Position numbers and translations under genes: made by a program. This document shows positions 43,331-50,797 of a DNA stretch of 64,000 nt, piece by piece. Positions within the stretch are counted from its first letter, which is position 1, and every line of letters begins with the position of its first letter. Under the pieces are notes generated by a model. The model was not told the origin of the DNA. It searched no databases and worked only from the letters and a program-made list of their open reading frames with translations. The stretch comes from an uncultured Poribacteria bacterium (GTDB taxonomy: Bacteria > Poribacteria > WGA-4E > WGA-3G), in assembly GCA_951813545.1 (NCBI GenBank), contig OX638352.1, forward strand, positions 2,496,835 through 2,560,834, written 5' to 3'.

Positions 43331-44449
43331 TCAAGACACGGCTATCCCTGCCCGCAATATGTTTATCGCAGCGTTGATGTCCCTATCGTGGTGTGAACCA
43401 CAGTCGGGGCATGTCCACTGCCTATCGTTCAAAGTTAGGGTCTCGTTATGAAATCCACAATCACTACACGGTTTCGTTGTCGCCGTCCATTGACCGACTT
43501 GACGCAACTCACGCTTATGTTTTTGACACTTATCCTTCAATATCTCAACAAACTGGTAGAAGCCAAGGTCGGAGACTTTGCGACCCCAAAGGCGTTTCAT
43601 ACCGTCAAGGTTCAAGGTTTCAATCGCAATCGTATCAAACTTCTTACAAAGTTCACTTGCGAGTTGCCAGTGAAAGTCTTTGCGTTGATTGGTGATTTTC
43701 CGATAGAGACGTGCAAGTTGTCTCACGCAACGCCACCACCCATTAGAACCTTTAACTTTACGCGAAAGTTCTTTGTTGAGAGACCGAAGTTTGTTCAAGG
43801 TTTGTTTCAAAGGTTGCGGGTGTTGTATTTTCTCACCCATGCTCAGTGTCAAATACGCCTCTTTCATGCCGAAGTCTGCCCCAACGCTTTTACCTGTTGT
43901 CGGCAGGGGTTTAAAATCTGTATAAGTTGTCGTTATACAAAGCCAATAGTCTCCGCAATTATCACGTTTGATTGTGATACTGCTGAGAGTGCCATGCCAC
44001 TGGCGGTGTTTATGAAACGTATATGGCACTTTCTCAAACTGCCATTTGTGTGTTTTAGGATTCCATTTACGGAAAGTCAACGTGATACGATTGTTTTTCA
44101 GAGACCAACCCGCTTCACCGGGGTAAGTGAGAGACTTAAACTTCTGACGCTTTTTGAGTTTCGGTCTACCGCCAAGTTTCTTGAAAAATCTGTCGTATGC
44201 CTTATGAATCCGTTTCAGTTCCTGCTGGATTGCTTGAGACGGCAACGCTTGCCAATGCGGGTGCGTCGTGCGTTTCAAATCCGTCAAGTGCGCACACATT
44301 GCTGTGTCGTTCGCATACGGTAGCCCATCTTTGTAGCGTTGACGTTGCCACTTATGGAAATACTCGTGGACTTGCCACATATCGTCAAGCAAGTTGCCAA
44401 TGCGGATTGTGTTCGATTGTTTCCCCAACGGGTATTTATAGGTTTTCAT
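43331..44449 (-). CDS. tnpB: TnpB RNA-guided nuclease
   Basis: This 372-residue protein is a complete TnpB. RuvC residues are present: D192 in GADFGMKEA, E277 in IAIETLNLDGM and D357 in HDRDINAAINI. The zinc-finger Cys residues are C328, C331, C347 and C350 (CSDCG, CPDCG). TnpB cuts DNA carrying a matching target next to a short motif, usually the element's own insertion site, and so keeps the element in place after excision. Here the motif would be TTAC. Nothing suggests inactivation. Confidence 0.93.
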   Translation of the reverse strand: MKTYKYPLGKQSNTIRIGNLLDDMWQVHEYFHKWQRQRYKDGLPYANDTAMCAHLTDLKRTTHPHWQALPSQAIQQELKRIHKAYDRFFKKLGGRPKLKKRQKFKSLTYPGEAGWSLKNNRITLTFRKWNPKTHKWQFEKVPYTFHKHRQWHGTLSSITIKRDNCGDYWLCITTTYTDFKPLPTTGKSVGADFGMKEAYLTLSMGEKIQHPQPLKQTLNKLRSLNKELSRKVKGSNGWWRCVRQLARLYRKITNQRKDFHWQLASELCKKFDTIAIETLNLDGMKRLWGRKVSDLGFYQFVEILKDKCQKHKRELRQVGQWTATTKPCSDCGFHNETLTLNDRQWTCPDCGSHHDRDINAAINILRAGIAVS

Positions 44450-44504
44450 GGTCTATCAAGTATCAAGTCTTTAACCCCTTGCATAGTGGGTAGGCAGACA
44501 CGTT

Positions 44505-44535
44505 ACCGGGGTCCCCACCCGTTACTGGGAAGGGG
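44505..44535 (+). repeat. Family B repeat inside the TnpB element, copy 2
   Basis: ACCGGGGTCCCCACCCGTTA followed by CTGGGAAGGGG, identical in this core to the copy at 26731-26764. It sits inside a larger inverted repeat: GGCAGACA-CGTTAC on the left and GTAACG...TGTCTGCC on the right (44492-44560), and GCATAG / CTATGC. Confidence 0.6.
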
Positions 44536-44637
44536 GCAGTAACGCTATGCATGTCTGCCAACTTGATTCTCTCATCATACCCCATTTCAGACCGAATGTC
44601 AAATCTATTTTAGGCGTTTGGCCCTTTCCAATAGGGC

Positions 44638-44677
44638 GGAATTTCATCCCAAAGCTAAAGCATTGGGCTTTCATTCC
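44638..44677 (-). other. Stem-loop near the left end of the TnpB element
   Basis: GGAATGAAAGCCCAA and TTTGGGATGAAATTCC pair imperfectly about a short loop, 10 bases inside the element end. Such subterminal hairpins are recognised by TnpA in IS200/IS605 elements. Confidence 0.5.
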
Positions 44678-44687
44678 GTAAAGTCTC

Positions 44688-44720
44688 GTAATATATAAGA
44701 ACGGAGGTGTCCAACAACAC
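44688..44720 (-). pseudogene. 5' fragment of the PIN-domain toxin gene
   Basis: A GTG at 44720 opens the frame MLLDTSVLIYY, the typical first strand of a PIN domain with its acidic DTS. It lies 32 bases after the antitoxin stop. After 11 codons the TnpB element begins, directly past TTAC. Joined to the middle fragment it reads LIYYHLEGVEPY without a frame change. Confidence 0.8.
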
Positions 44721-44752
44721 TGATGCTATGTGGGAGTTTGCTGCGGGGAAGT

Positions 44753-45013
44753 CTAAAATTCTCGATCCCATGATTGTCTTTCTGACTTGATATAAGCGTC
44801 AATTTCTTCGACGGTACGTCCCCATGTCCCTTTCATTGAACCACTCATCTTCTGGATCAATTCTTTTTTTTCTTCACCAGAAAGTTCATGCGGCGTTTTT
44901 AGGAGAACTCTGAATTCGACCTCAAGCTCTTGTCCTTCGGGAAGGTCAATCCTGTCCAACGGTTCAATCACGCCGTTTCTGTATGTTGCTTTTATCTTTT
45001 TTCTTTTCATCAT
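44753..45013 (-). CDS. DUF104-type antitoxin of a broken PIN toxin locus
   Basis: This 86-residue protein has the DUF104/AF2212-like N end: KIKATYRNGVIEPLDRIDLPEGQELEVEF. Such proteins are usually VapB-like antitoxins encoded just before PIN toxins. GGAGG precedes the ATG. The toxin gene that follows is interrupted twice, so this antitoxin now has no cognate toxin at the locus. A promoter lies upstream at 45183-45211. Confidence 0.85.
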   Translation of the reverse strand: MMKRKKIKATYRNGVIEPLDRIDLPEGQELEVEFRVLLKTPHELSGEEKKELIQKMSGSMKGTWGRTVEEIDAYIKSERQSWDREF

Positions 45014-45182
45014 TTTTAGCCTCCGTCTTTATTTCACTGTTCCAAGCAATTCTTCACCGCTCCACTCTTAACATGTGGTTCCAGATACTTCTTGTACCCA
45101 ATTGAGCCGCTATTTACCGCGTTTTTGGATAACATCAGTATAAGTTTGTGCCATCTATTTCCACCATAGAAGTGTTGAAATG

Positions 45183-45211
45183 AGTATACCATTAATTTTA
45201 GGAAGTTTCAA
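45183..45211 (-). promoter_or_regulatory. Promoter of the DUF104-PIN locus
   Basis: On the minus strand, TTGAAA (45211-45206) and TATACT (45188-45183) are 17 bases apart. Transcription would start near 45176, about 160 bases before the antitoxin ATG. No other gene starts in between. Confidence 0.6.
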
Positions 45212-45251
45212 ATTCAACAGTGAAAAATATGTTTGTGTTGCTTCTATTGTT

Positions 45252-45968
45252 CTATGTCAAAAAGCGGTGATAAAAAAGAGTGGTGAGTATTTTATAGCCC
45301 GCTTTGAAGGTGCCAGTGAACGTGCCAGTAATTTTAGAGGTGCCGATCCGTTTGCGATAGCGGACCGGCACTTCACACGCTGGGATTCCCTGTTTTGCTG
45401 CTTTGAGTTGCATCTCAACCGTCCATCCGAAGGTTTTATCCTGCATATTCAACGCAAGAAGTTCCGGATACCGAATTGCTCGAAAGGGACCCAAATCCGT
45501 GTAGCGAACACCAAAGAAGTGCTGTATCAAGAAGCAGGCGAGCCAATTGCCGAATCGCGCTTGCGGTAACAACGCGTCCCGGGCATCCTCTGCGCTTCTC
45601 GCACCGATGACGAGGGCGGCTTTACCTTCGAGTATAGGGGATAAGAGTTGCGGTAGGTCAGCAGGATAGTCGCTATAGTCACCATCAAGAAAGACCACGA
45701 TATCTGGGGCTGCTGTCGCAAGCGCAGCGATCCCTGCGAGACAGGCGTATCCATATCCGCGCTGCGGTTCCGTCACAACCGTTGCACCGCTCTGGCATGC
45801 GATCGCAGCAGTGTTATCCGTACAGCCATTGTCAACGACGATAATTTCCTGTACCGTGGCTTCGTTCTGTTCATCAAGCGTCCGTACAGTTTTCGGAATA
45901 TCGGCGATGACTTTGGCGATGGCGTGCTCTTCGTTAAGGACTGGAATGATAACAGAAAAGGTCTGTAT
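45252..45968 (-). CDS. Family 2 glycosyltransferase with probable AUA start codon
   Basis: The full-length frame encodes 238 residues: QTFSVIIPVLNEEHAIAKVI at the start, IIVVDNGCTDNT, GYGYACLAGIAAL and VVFLDGDYSDYP (the D-x-D metal motif). This is the DPM/DPG-synthase-like GT2 fold that uses UDP- or GDP-sugars. No ATG, GTG or TTG occurs between the last upstream stop and this core. The only start that fits is ATA at 45968-45966, which is 7 bases after a perfect AGGAGG (45981-45976). The GTG further in (45776) would delete the nucleotide-binding strand. It lies directly after moxR on the same strand. Confidence 0.82.
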   Translation of the reverse strand: MQTFSVIIPVLNEEHAIAKVIADIPKTVRTLDEQNEATVQEIIVVDNGCTDNTAAIACQSGATVVTEPQRGYGYACLAGIAALATAAPDIVVFLDGDYSDYPADLPQLLSPILEGKAALVIGARSAEDARDALLPQARFGNWLACFLIQHFFGVRYTDLGPFRAIRYPELLALNMQDKTFGWTVEMQLKAAKQGIPACEVPVRYRKRIGTSKITGTFTGTFKAGYKILTTLFYHRFLT

Positions 45969-46039
45969 GGTGTGTCCTCCTCTCCCAAAAGCCTTAAGCC
46001 ACGGTTCAAGGTTATATAGGGTGGCGGACTTAGAGGATT

Positions 46040-47047
46040 CTACAACTTCGCAGCCGGTTCTTGCACCGTGTCAAGTAAGCGTTGGATGACGGTGTCGGAG
46101 TCAACGCCTTCAGCTTCAGCGTGGAAATTGGTTAAGACACGATGGCGTAGCACTGAAGGTGCGACAGATTTCACATCTTCACAAGAAGCATTGAAGCGAC
46201 CGCGTAGGATCGCGCGGGCTTTCGCACCTAAGATGAGATACTGTCCAGCACGAGGTCCCGCACCCCACCGGACCCATTGTTGAATGAAATCGGGAGCGTC
46301 CTCCTCTTTCGGACGCGTCGCACGCGCGATTTTCACAGCATATTGCACGACGTTGTCGGCTGCAGGCACACGCCTCACGATTTTGTGGAGTGCCACAATC
46401 GCCTCACCGGAGAGTGCTGTTTCGAGTTCAGGTTCTTCTGCACCGGTCGTTGCAGAAACGATGTCTGTCTCCTCCGTCTCTGTCGGATAATCTATGACAA
46501 TTTTGAACATGAACCGATCCAATTGCGCCTCTGGAAGTGGGTATGTCCCCTCTTGCTCGATCGGATTTTGTGTGGCAAGCACAAAGAACGGCTGTTCCAA
46601 TTGGAATTCGTTACCACCAGCGGTAACGTGATGTTCCTGCATCGCTTCTAAGAGTGCCGCTTGTGTCTTCGGCGGTGTCCGATTAATCTCATCAGCAAGG
46701 AGGATATTCGCGAAAATGGGTCCCTGAATAAATCGGATCGTACGATGTCCTGTTGCCCGGTCTTCCTCAAGCACATCGGTGCCCGTAATATCCGCTGGCA
46801 TCAGGTCAGGCGTGAACTGGATCCGCTTGAATTTCAAATTCAGAATGTCTGCTAAAGTCCTAATCATAAGCGTTTTGGCAAGTCCTGGGACCCCTTCTAA
46901 CAAGCAATGTCCCCCAGCAAAAAGTGCCATCAACATCTGATTGATAACTTCCTCCTGCCCAACTATTACTTTTTTCAGTTGTGCCAAGATTAATTCTTGG
47001 CTTTCCATCAATTCTTCTATCGCTTGAACTTCTTCTGTTGCTGGCAT
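46040..47047 (-). CDS. MoxR-type AAA+ ATPase
   Basis: This 335-residue chaperone-like ATPase has Walker [10 protein letters not shown] (about residues 55-63), Walker [14 protein letters not shown] (about residues 115-127), and the sensor region [22 protein letters not shown] (about residues 158-179). MoxR proteins help activate or assemble other proteins and usually neighbour VWA or transglutaminase genes. Here the upstream gene on the same strand encodes a DUF3857/transglutaminase protein, so a joint role in envelope processing is plausible. It lies 71 bases before the glycosyltransferase. Confidence 0.93.
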   Translation of the reverse strand: MPATEEVQAIEELMESQELILAQLKKVIVGQEEVINQMLMALFAGGHCLLEGVPGLAKTLMIRTLADILNLKFKRIQFTPDLMPADITGTDVLEEDRATGHRTIRFIQGPIFANILLADEINRTPPKTQAALLEAMQEHHVTAGGNEFQLEQPFFVLATQNPIEQEGTYPLPEAQLDRFMFKIVIDYPTETEETDIVSATTGAEEPELETALSGEAIVALHKIVRRVPAADNVVQYAVKIARATRPKEEDAPDFIQQWVRWGAGPRAGQYLILGAKARAILRGRFNASCEDVKSVAPSVLRHRVLTNFHAEAEGVDSDTVIQRLLDTVQEPAAKL

Positions 47048-47071
47048 CTTTTAATTGTTTACCTCATTTTT

Positions 47072-47110
47072 GGTAGTTATCGGTCTTCAGTTTTCAGTTT
47101 TCAGTCACTC
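47072..47110. repeat. Family E-like fragment
   Basis: GTTATCGGTCTTCAGTTTTC followed by AGTTTTCAGTCACTC is a short, AT-rich relative of the GTCAGC/CTATCGG family. It lies in the gap between moxR and the transglutaminase-domain gene. Confidence 0.4.
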
Positions 47111-47201
47111 ATTTGCTCCATATGCTATTCGCTATGGAGATCCCGGAAGTAAGAACGTTTTATTGCCACAAGTAGGTAACTGACAACTATTCCGCTAATA
47201 A

Positions 47202-50186
47202 CTAATCCTGTGTCAATATGAACCGTTTCGGCCCTCGGTTTGAGGCGATTCTGACAACATCTTTGAGATGCAGGATGTCATCCGGCTTGACGTTTGGCGT
47301 TAAGAAACGGATCGTCTGATTCATTTCGGCTTTGCGTTTAGATTGCGTGTAGCGGAGCTGAATTTCCGCGACTTCAGTCTTCAGGGTCTGTTCCTCAGGA
47401 ACGGTATCGATTTTAAAGGGGGCTTCTGTCTTGACATTGATTTTGTCTTCAAGAGATAATGCCTTCCCAATAGCAGCCGGATACTTTCGGTGCTCCTCAC
47501 TCAACAATTCCGCGTACGGATGTTTGACAAACGGCAGTTCAAGCACGAATTGGCTGCCGATCGCATACAAATATTCCTTACAAGTCCATGTAAGTTCAAC
47601 CTTCAATTCACCTTGCAGCTCAGAAAGCCCGTGGACTTTGACATCCGTTACTTTGGCGCGGTCATCTAATTCCAACGCTTTGTGAAAGAATTCCATTCTC
47701 TCCTCGGCAGTCTCAAACCGTGAGAGTTGACTTCGAAGTTTCATGTTGAAACTCCCTGTGACCGTCAATTCTTGGTGAACGGAGACGCTCATGTCTTTTT
47801 TCACTTCTACATCGGTATGAACCCGCTTCAGATTCGATGTAGAATCGAGAGACGGACTCTTCTGAAAGAGGTAGAGTCTATTCTCCATACCATTGGACGC
47901 TGTATCATCACCCGATGCCTCATTTTCTGTTAGGAACCGTGGGTTGATGATAAGTGTCCACCTGTCCTGGTCCCCGGTAGGGAAATCACCAAATGGACAG
48001 GTCTCTGCTGTTGGATCGAGCCAGATAAATTCATCATCTTTGTCGCCTTCAACGGCAAGAATCATGTGATTAAAGTAGGCAAGAGAGGGAACCGCCTCGA
48101 CTTCTGAGCCACCATCCGGAAGGTGGGCGTTAACACCCCGCGTATCACCCGCAGAAATGAGAACAGGATAGGAGTTGATACCGGCAGATGAAAGCATCGT
48201 GGAAAGGAGGGTCGTTTTGTCCTTACAGTCCCCCGCACTAACTTTCAAAACAAAGTCTGCTGGATACGGTTTAATCGCCCAAATTCCGAGTTCATAGCCG
48301 AGATACCGAATGTTTGTCGCGACGTATTCATAAAGCCTCTTTACTTTCTCCTTTCGGGACCAGGCACCTCGGAGCAGTTGCTTCGTCTTTTCCTCAATAG
48401 CAGGTGTAATCGTATCCTGTTCCCGAATGAGTGTCGCATACCATGTCACGAGTTTATCCCAAGAGTCAATTGAGGAAATACTAATACTGTAGGCGAGATC
48501 CTGAGGAGCAGGCATCAGGTATTCCTCTTTCAACGGGGGAACGTCTTGAACCTCAAAGGTATAGGTGCGGATATAGTTATTCTCCGTAATTGTGGGTTCA
48601 ATATCAAGAAAAGAGAAACTTGATTCCAAGTCTACGGGAGCCACCGGTGCACCTGAAACCTGATAATGGAGACGTTTCTTCTTCGGAATATGCACAGTGA
48701 ACCGATAGTATTGCACTGGCTGTGATCCTTGAAAATAGACCTTCCGCCAAAACTCACCTTGCATGACATGACCAAGGTTGTTCGTCGAATAGGCATAGTC
48801 GATGATGCAACCGTCAGTGATTTCTTGGAGCCTGAAGTACATCAAACGTGCATCGACGTTTAACCCTGCCTCCACAGCACTCGGCGGTGGGACATCCGTT
48901 ATGATTTCGTTTAAATCGAGTTCAACAACCCTACCATCAGGAGTAAGCGTTCGGGCATGATGGATAGTGACATCATCTTTCCCACGCATATAAGGGATGC
49001 TAACTTCGGCAAGGTCTGCGCCGTTCTCATTGAAGATTTTGACGACGCGTCGTGTGGAATAGATATAACGACTCTTTTCATCGATGTCAACATCAACGCT
49101 CTCCCAAAGAACGGCGGCACCATCCTCTCGATAGTCTTCTTGAGAGGGTGCCATGTCAATGGCTTCGCGGATTGTTTTCTCGTCTGCCTCACTGATAAAG
49201 TCGTAAGGCAGTGACGATCTGCGATTCTCAGGGGTCCGGGATACAGCTGGTGTCTCTGGATGTTCGTGTTCATGCGCTTCAGGAGGTGCAGGAGTCGGCG
49301 CACCGGTGAGAACTTCAGGTTCAGATGGAGGGGGTGTGCTTGGTAAAGCAGAACGGCGTGTCCCTAAGAATGTTTTCTCGGCGAGGGTGCCATCATCTGT
49401 TGCTTCAAGTGGCGTCTCAGGCGCGATTGTTAGGTTTCGGGTGGCGTTTCCATCGCCGTTATCATCAAGGTGCGGATGTTCGGACTGAAAACTTCCGCCT
49501 TGTGTATACCACGCTTCTGTTTGTTCCTGTAGCAGTAGAAACGCTTCTAATATTGAAACATCGCCATCGCTGTTTGTATCGCTATCAGCGGTGGAAAACG
49601 CATCAACAAAAACATCGCCGAAGCCCGCTTGTAGCGAATAGCCTTCATTTGGTGAATTTGAGGTGATAATGATACGTCCCGGTTTACTAAGCTGCGGCAC
49701 GAGCCTGCCACTATATGGAAAACCGAAGATTAAAATCTGATTCTCGGTCGGAACGTTGTTGATAAGCCTTACATATTCTGCTTCAGTAATATCCCGCCCC
49801 ATCAAATTAAACTTCGGGACTCCTCTGCCGGTGCGAGATGCGTGCCCAATCATGAAGAGCAGAAACCGATCTGAGGGTTGAAGAGTCTCGGTGAGTTGAG
49901 CGAATGCTTCTAAAACTTGATCGCGCTTTGATTCCGCGTCAACAAGTCCCTGTTTTTCCGAATCGCCCATATCCTCAAAGAGAAAAGTAATCTGTTCTGG
50001 GGTATAGCCGTATTCATCGGTGAGCAGTTCGTGAAATCGGGAGGTGGCACTCCAGAATGCATCGTAAAAAGACTTCTCACCGGCAGCACCGCCGACAATC
50101 AGCACATAATCTGCTGCAAATGCTGTCGCAGAAATTAAACAAATAGCAAGAATGATAATTAGTGTCTGGCGCATTTTCTTCTCCAT
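47202..50186 (-). CDS. Exported caspase-like / DUF3857 / transglutaminase protein
   Basis: From the ATG at 50186 (GGAGG five bases before) it has 994 residues. A signal peptide ends near AFA. Residues 27-235 resemble a caspase-like C13/C14 peptidase domain: the His is present (FMIGHASRTG, about residue 115), but where the catalytic Cys is expected (usually x-C-Y-S-G) it reads FPYSG, with Pro. An EF-hand-like DSDTNSDGDVSI follows. After a Pro-rich linker (about 245-305) comes DUF3857 (about 345-500) and a transglutaminase core with SAGDCKDKTTLL (Cys), YFNHMILAV (His) and WLDPTAE (Asp), apparently intact. It is probably periplasmic or surface-bound. Confidence 0.85.
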   Translation of the reverse strand: MEKKMRQTLIIILAICLISATAFAADYVLIVGGAAGEKSFYDAFWSATSRFHELLTDEYGYTPEQITFLFEDMGDSEKQGLVDAESKRDQVLEAFAQLTETLQPSDRFLLFMIGHASRTGRGVPKFNLMGRDITEAEYVRLINNVPTENQILIFGFPYSGRLVPQLSKPGRIIITSNSPNEGYSLQAGFGDVFVDAFSTADSDTNSDGDVSILEAFLLLQEQTEAWYTQGGSFQSEHPHLDDNGDGNATRNLTIAPETPLEATDDGTLAEKTFLGTRRSALPSTPPPSEPEVLTGAPTPAPPEAHEHEHPETPAVSRTPENRRSSLPYDFISEADEKTIREAIDMAPSQEDYREDGAAVLWESVDVDIDEKSRYIYSTRRVVKIFNENGADLAEVSIPYMRGKDDVTIHHARTLTPDGRVVELDLNEIITDVPPPSAVEAGLNVDARLMYFRLQEITDGCIIDYAYSTNNLGHVMQGEFWRKVYFQGSQPVQYYRFTVHIPKKKRLHYQVSGAPVAPVDLESSFSFLDIEPTITENNYIRTYTFEVQDVPPLKEEYLMPAPQDLAYSISISSIDSWDKLVTWYATLIREQDTITPAIEEKTKQLLRGAWSRKEKVKRLYEYVATNIRYLGYELGIWAIKPYPADFVLKVSAGDCKDKTTLLSTMLSSAGINSYPVLISAGDTRGVNAHLPDGGSEVEAVPSLAYFNHMILAVEGDKDDEFIWLDPTAETCPFGDFPTGDQDRWTLIINPRFLTENEASGDDTASNGMENRLYLFQKSPSLDSTSNLKRVHTDVEVKKDMSVSVHQELTVTGSFNMKLRSQLSRFETAEERMEFFHKALELDDRAKVTDVKVHGLSELQGELKVELTWTCKEYLYAIGSQFVLELPFVKHPYAELLSEEHRKYPAAIGKALSLEDKINVKTEAPFKIDTVPEEQTLKTEVAEIQLRYTQSKRKAEMNQTIRFLTPNVKPDDILHLKDVVRIASNRGPKRFILTQD

Positions 50187-50210
50187 CAATACCTCCGCTG
50201 TCTGATGCAG

Positions 50211-50711
50211 CTATGTATCGGTACTGGAAACCGTGTCTCTTGTGAAGGTGCCACTCTTACCGCCTGTCTTTTTGACAAGCCTGATGTCCCCGATAACCAT
50301 TTCCCTGTCTACTGCCTTACACATATCGTAAACGGTCAGTGCCGCGACGGATACAGCGGTGAGGGCTTCCATCTCTACACCTGTACGACCCAGCGTCTGA
50401 ACTTCTGCTTCAATTTCAACCTGTGGTGCATCATCTGCGATGACGAGTTCAACGCGAATCGAAGTCAACGCGAGTGGGTGACATAGTGGGATAAGTTCAC
50501 CGGTGCGCTTTGCTGCCATAATACCAGCAAGCCGCGCGACCTCTAAAACATCACCTTTTTTCATTCCTTGCTCAGCGATTACCTGAAGCGTTTCAGGACG
50601 AGCCGTGATATGCCCACGAGCGGTGGCAATCCGCAGCGTCTCCTCCTTGCCACCGACATTCACCATCCGTGTGTTGCCTTTTTCATCAAAGTGCGTTAGT
50701 TGTTCTTTCAT
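50211..50711 (-). CDS. moaC: Cyclic pyranopterin monophosphate synthase
   Basis: MoaC works with MoaA to make the cyclic pterin precursor of molybdenum cofactor. The 166-residue length is normal. Key segments: TRMVNVGGKEETLRIA at the start, GIMAAKRTGELIPLCHPLALT with the conserved CHP (about residue 77), and GVEMEALTAVSVAALTVYDMCKA with the conserved Glu-Met-Glu-Ala (about residue 114). No moaA or moaE lies close by. Confidence 0.96.
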   Translation of the reverse strand: MKEQLTHFDEKGNTRMVNVGGKEETLRIATARGHITARPETLQVIAEQGMKKGDVLEVARLAGIMAAKRTGELIPLCHPLALTSIRVELVIADDAPQVEIEAEVQTLGRTGVEMEALTAVSVAALTVYDMCKAVDREMVIGDIRLVKKTGGKSGTFTRDTVSSTDT

Positions 50712-50797
50712 TTTTTCTATGTACGAAAACCGAGCGGAGTCCGCTTACTACTTTACACGTCTTTTGTGGACGGCAGAACGGAGTCTGCCTACTACTA

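Larger units (their letters stand above)
43203..44687 (-). mobile_element. IS605-type element carrying only tnpB
   Basis: A 1485-base element inserted in the PIN gene 3' of the tetranucleotide TTAC (44691-44688). It has no inverted repeats, but it has subterminal stem-loops at both ends, as IS200/IS605 elements do. It carries tnpB and no tnpA transposase, so movement would need TnpA from elsewhere. A family B repeat lies inside it at 44505-44535. Boundaries are deduced from rejoining the toxin frame. Confidence 0.8.

Noticed and set aside
43448..44323. A 291-codon open frame on the plus strand opposite tnpB.
   Set aside because: It is the antisense of a gene with all TnpB catalytic residues and has no recognisable protein features or ribosome site.
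45773..46009. A separate 78-residue minus-strand gene between the glycosyltransferase and moxR.
   Set aside because: It lies in a different frame over the N-terminal part of the glycosyltransferase, which reads clearly as a GT2 strand when the ATA start is used.
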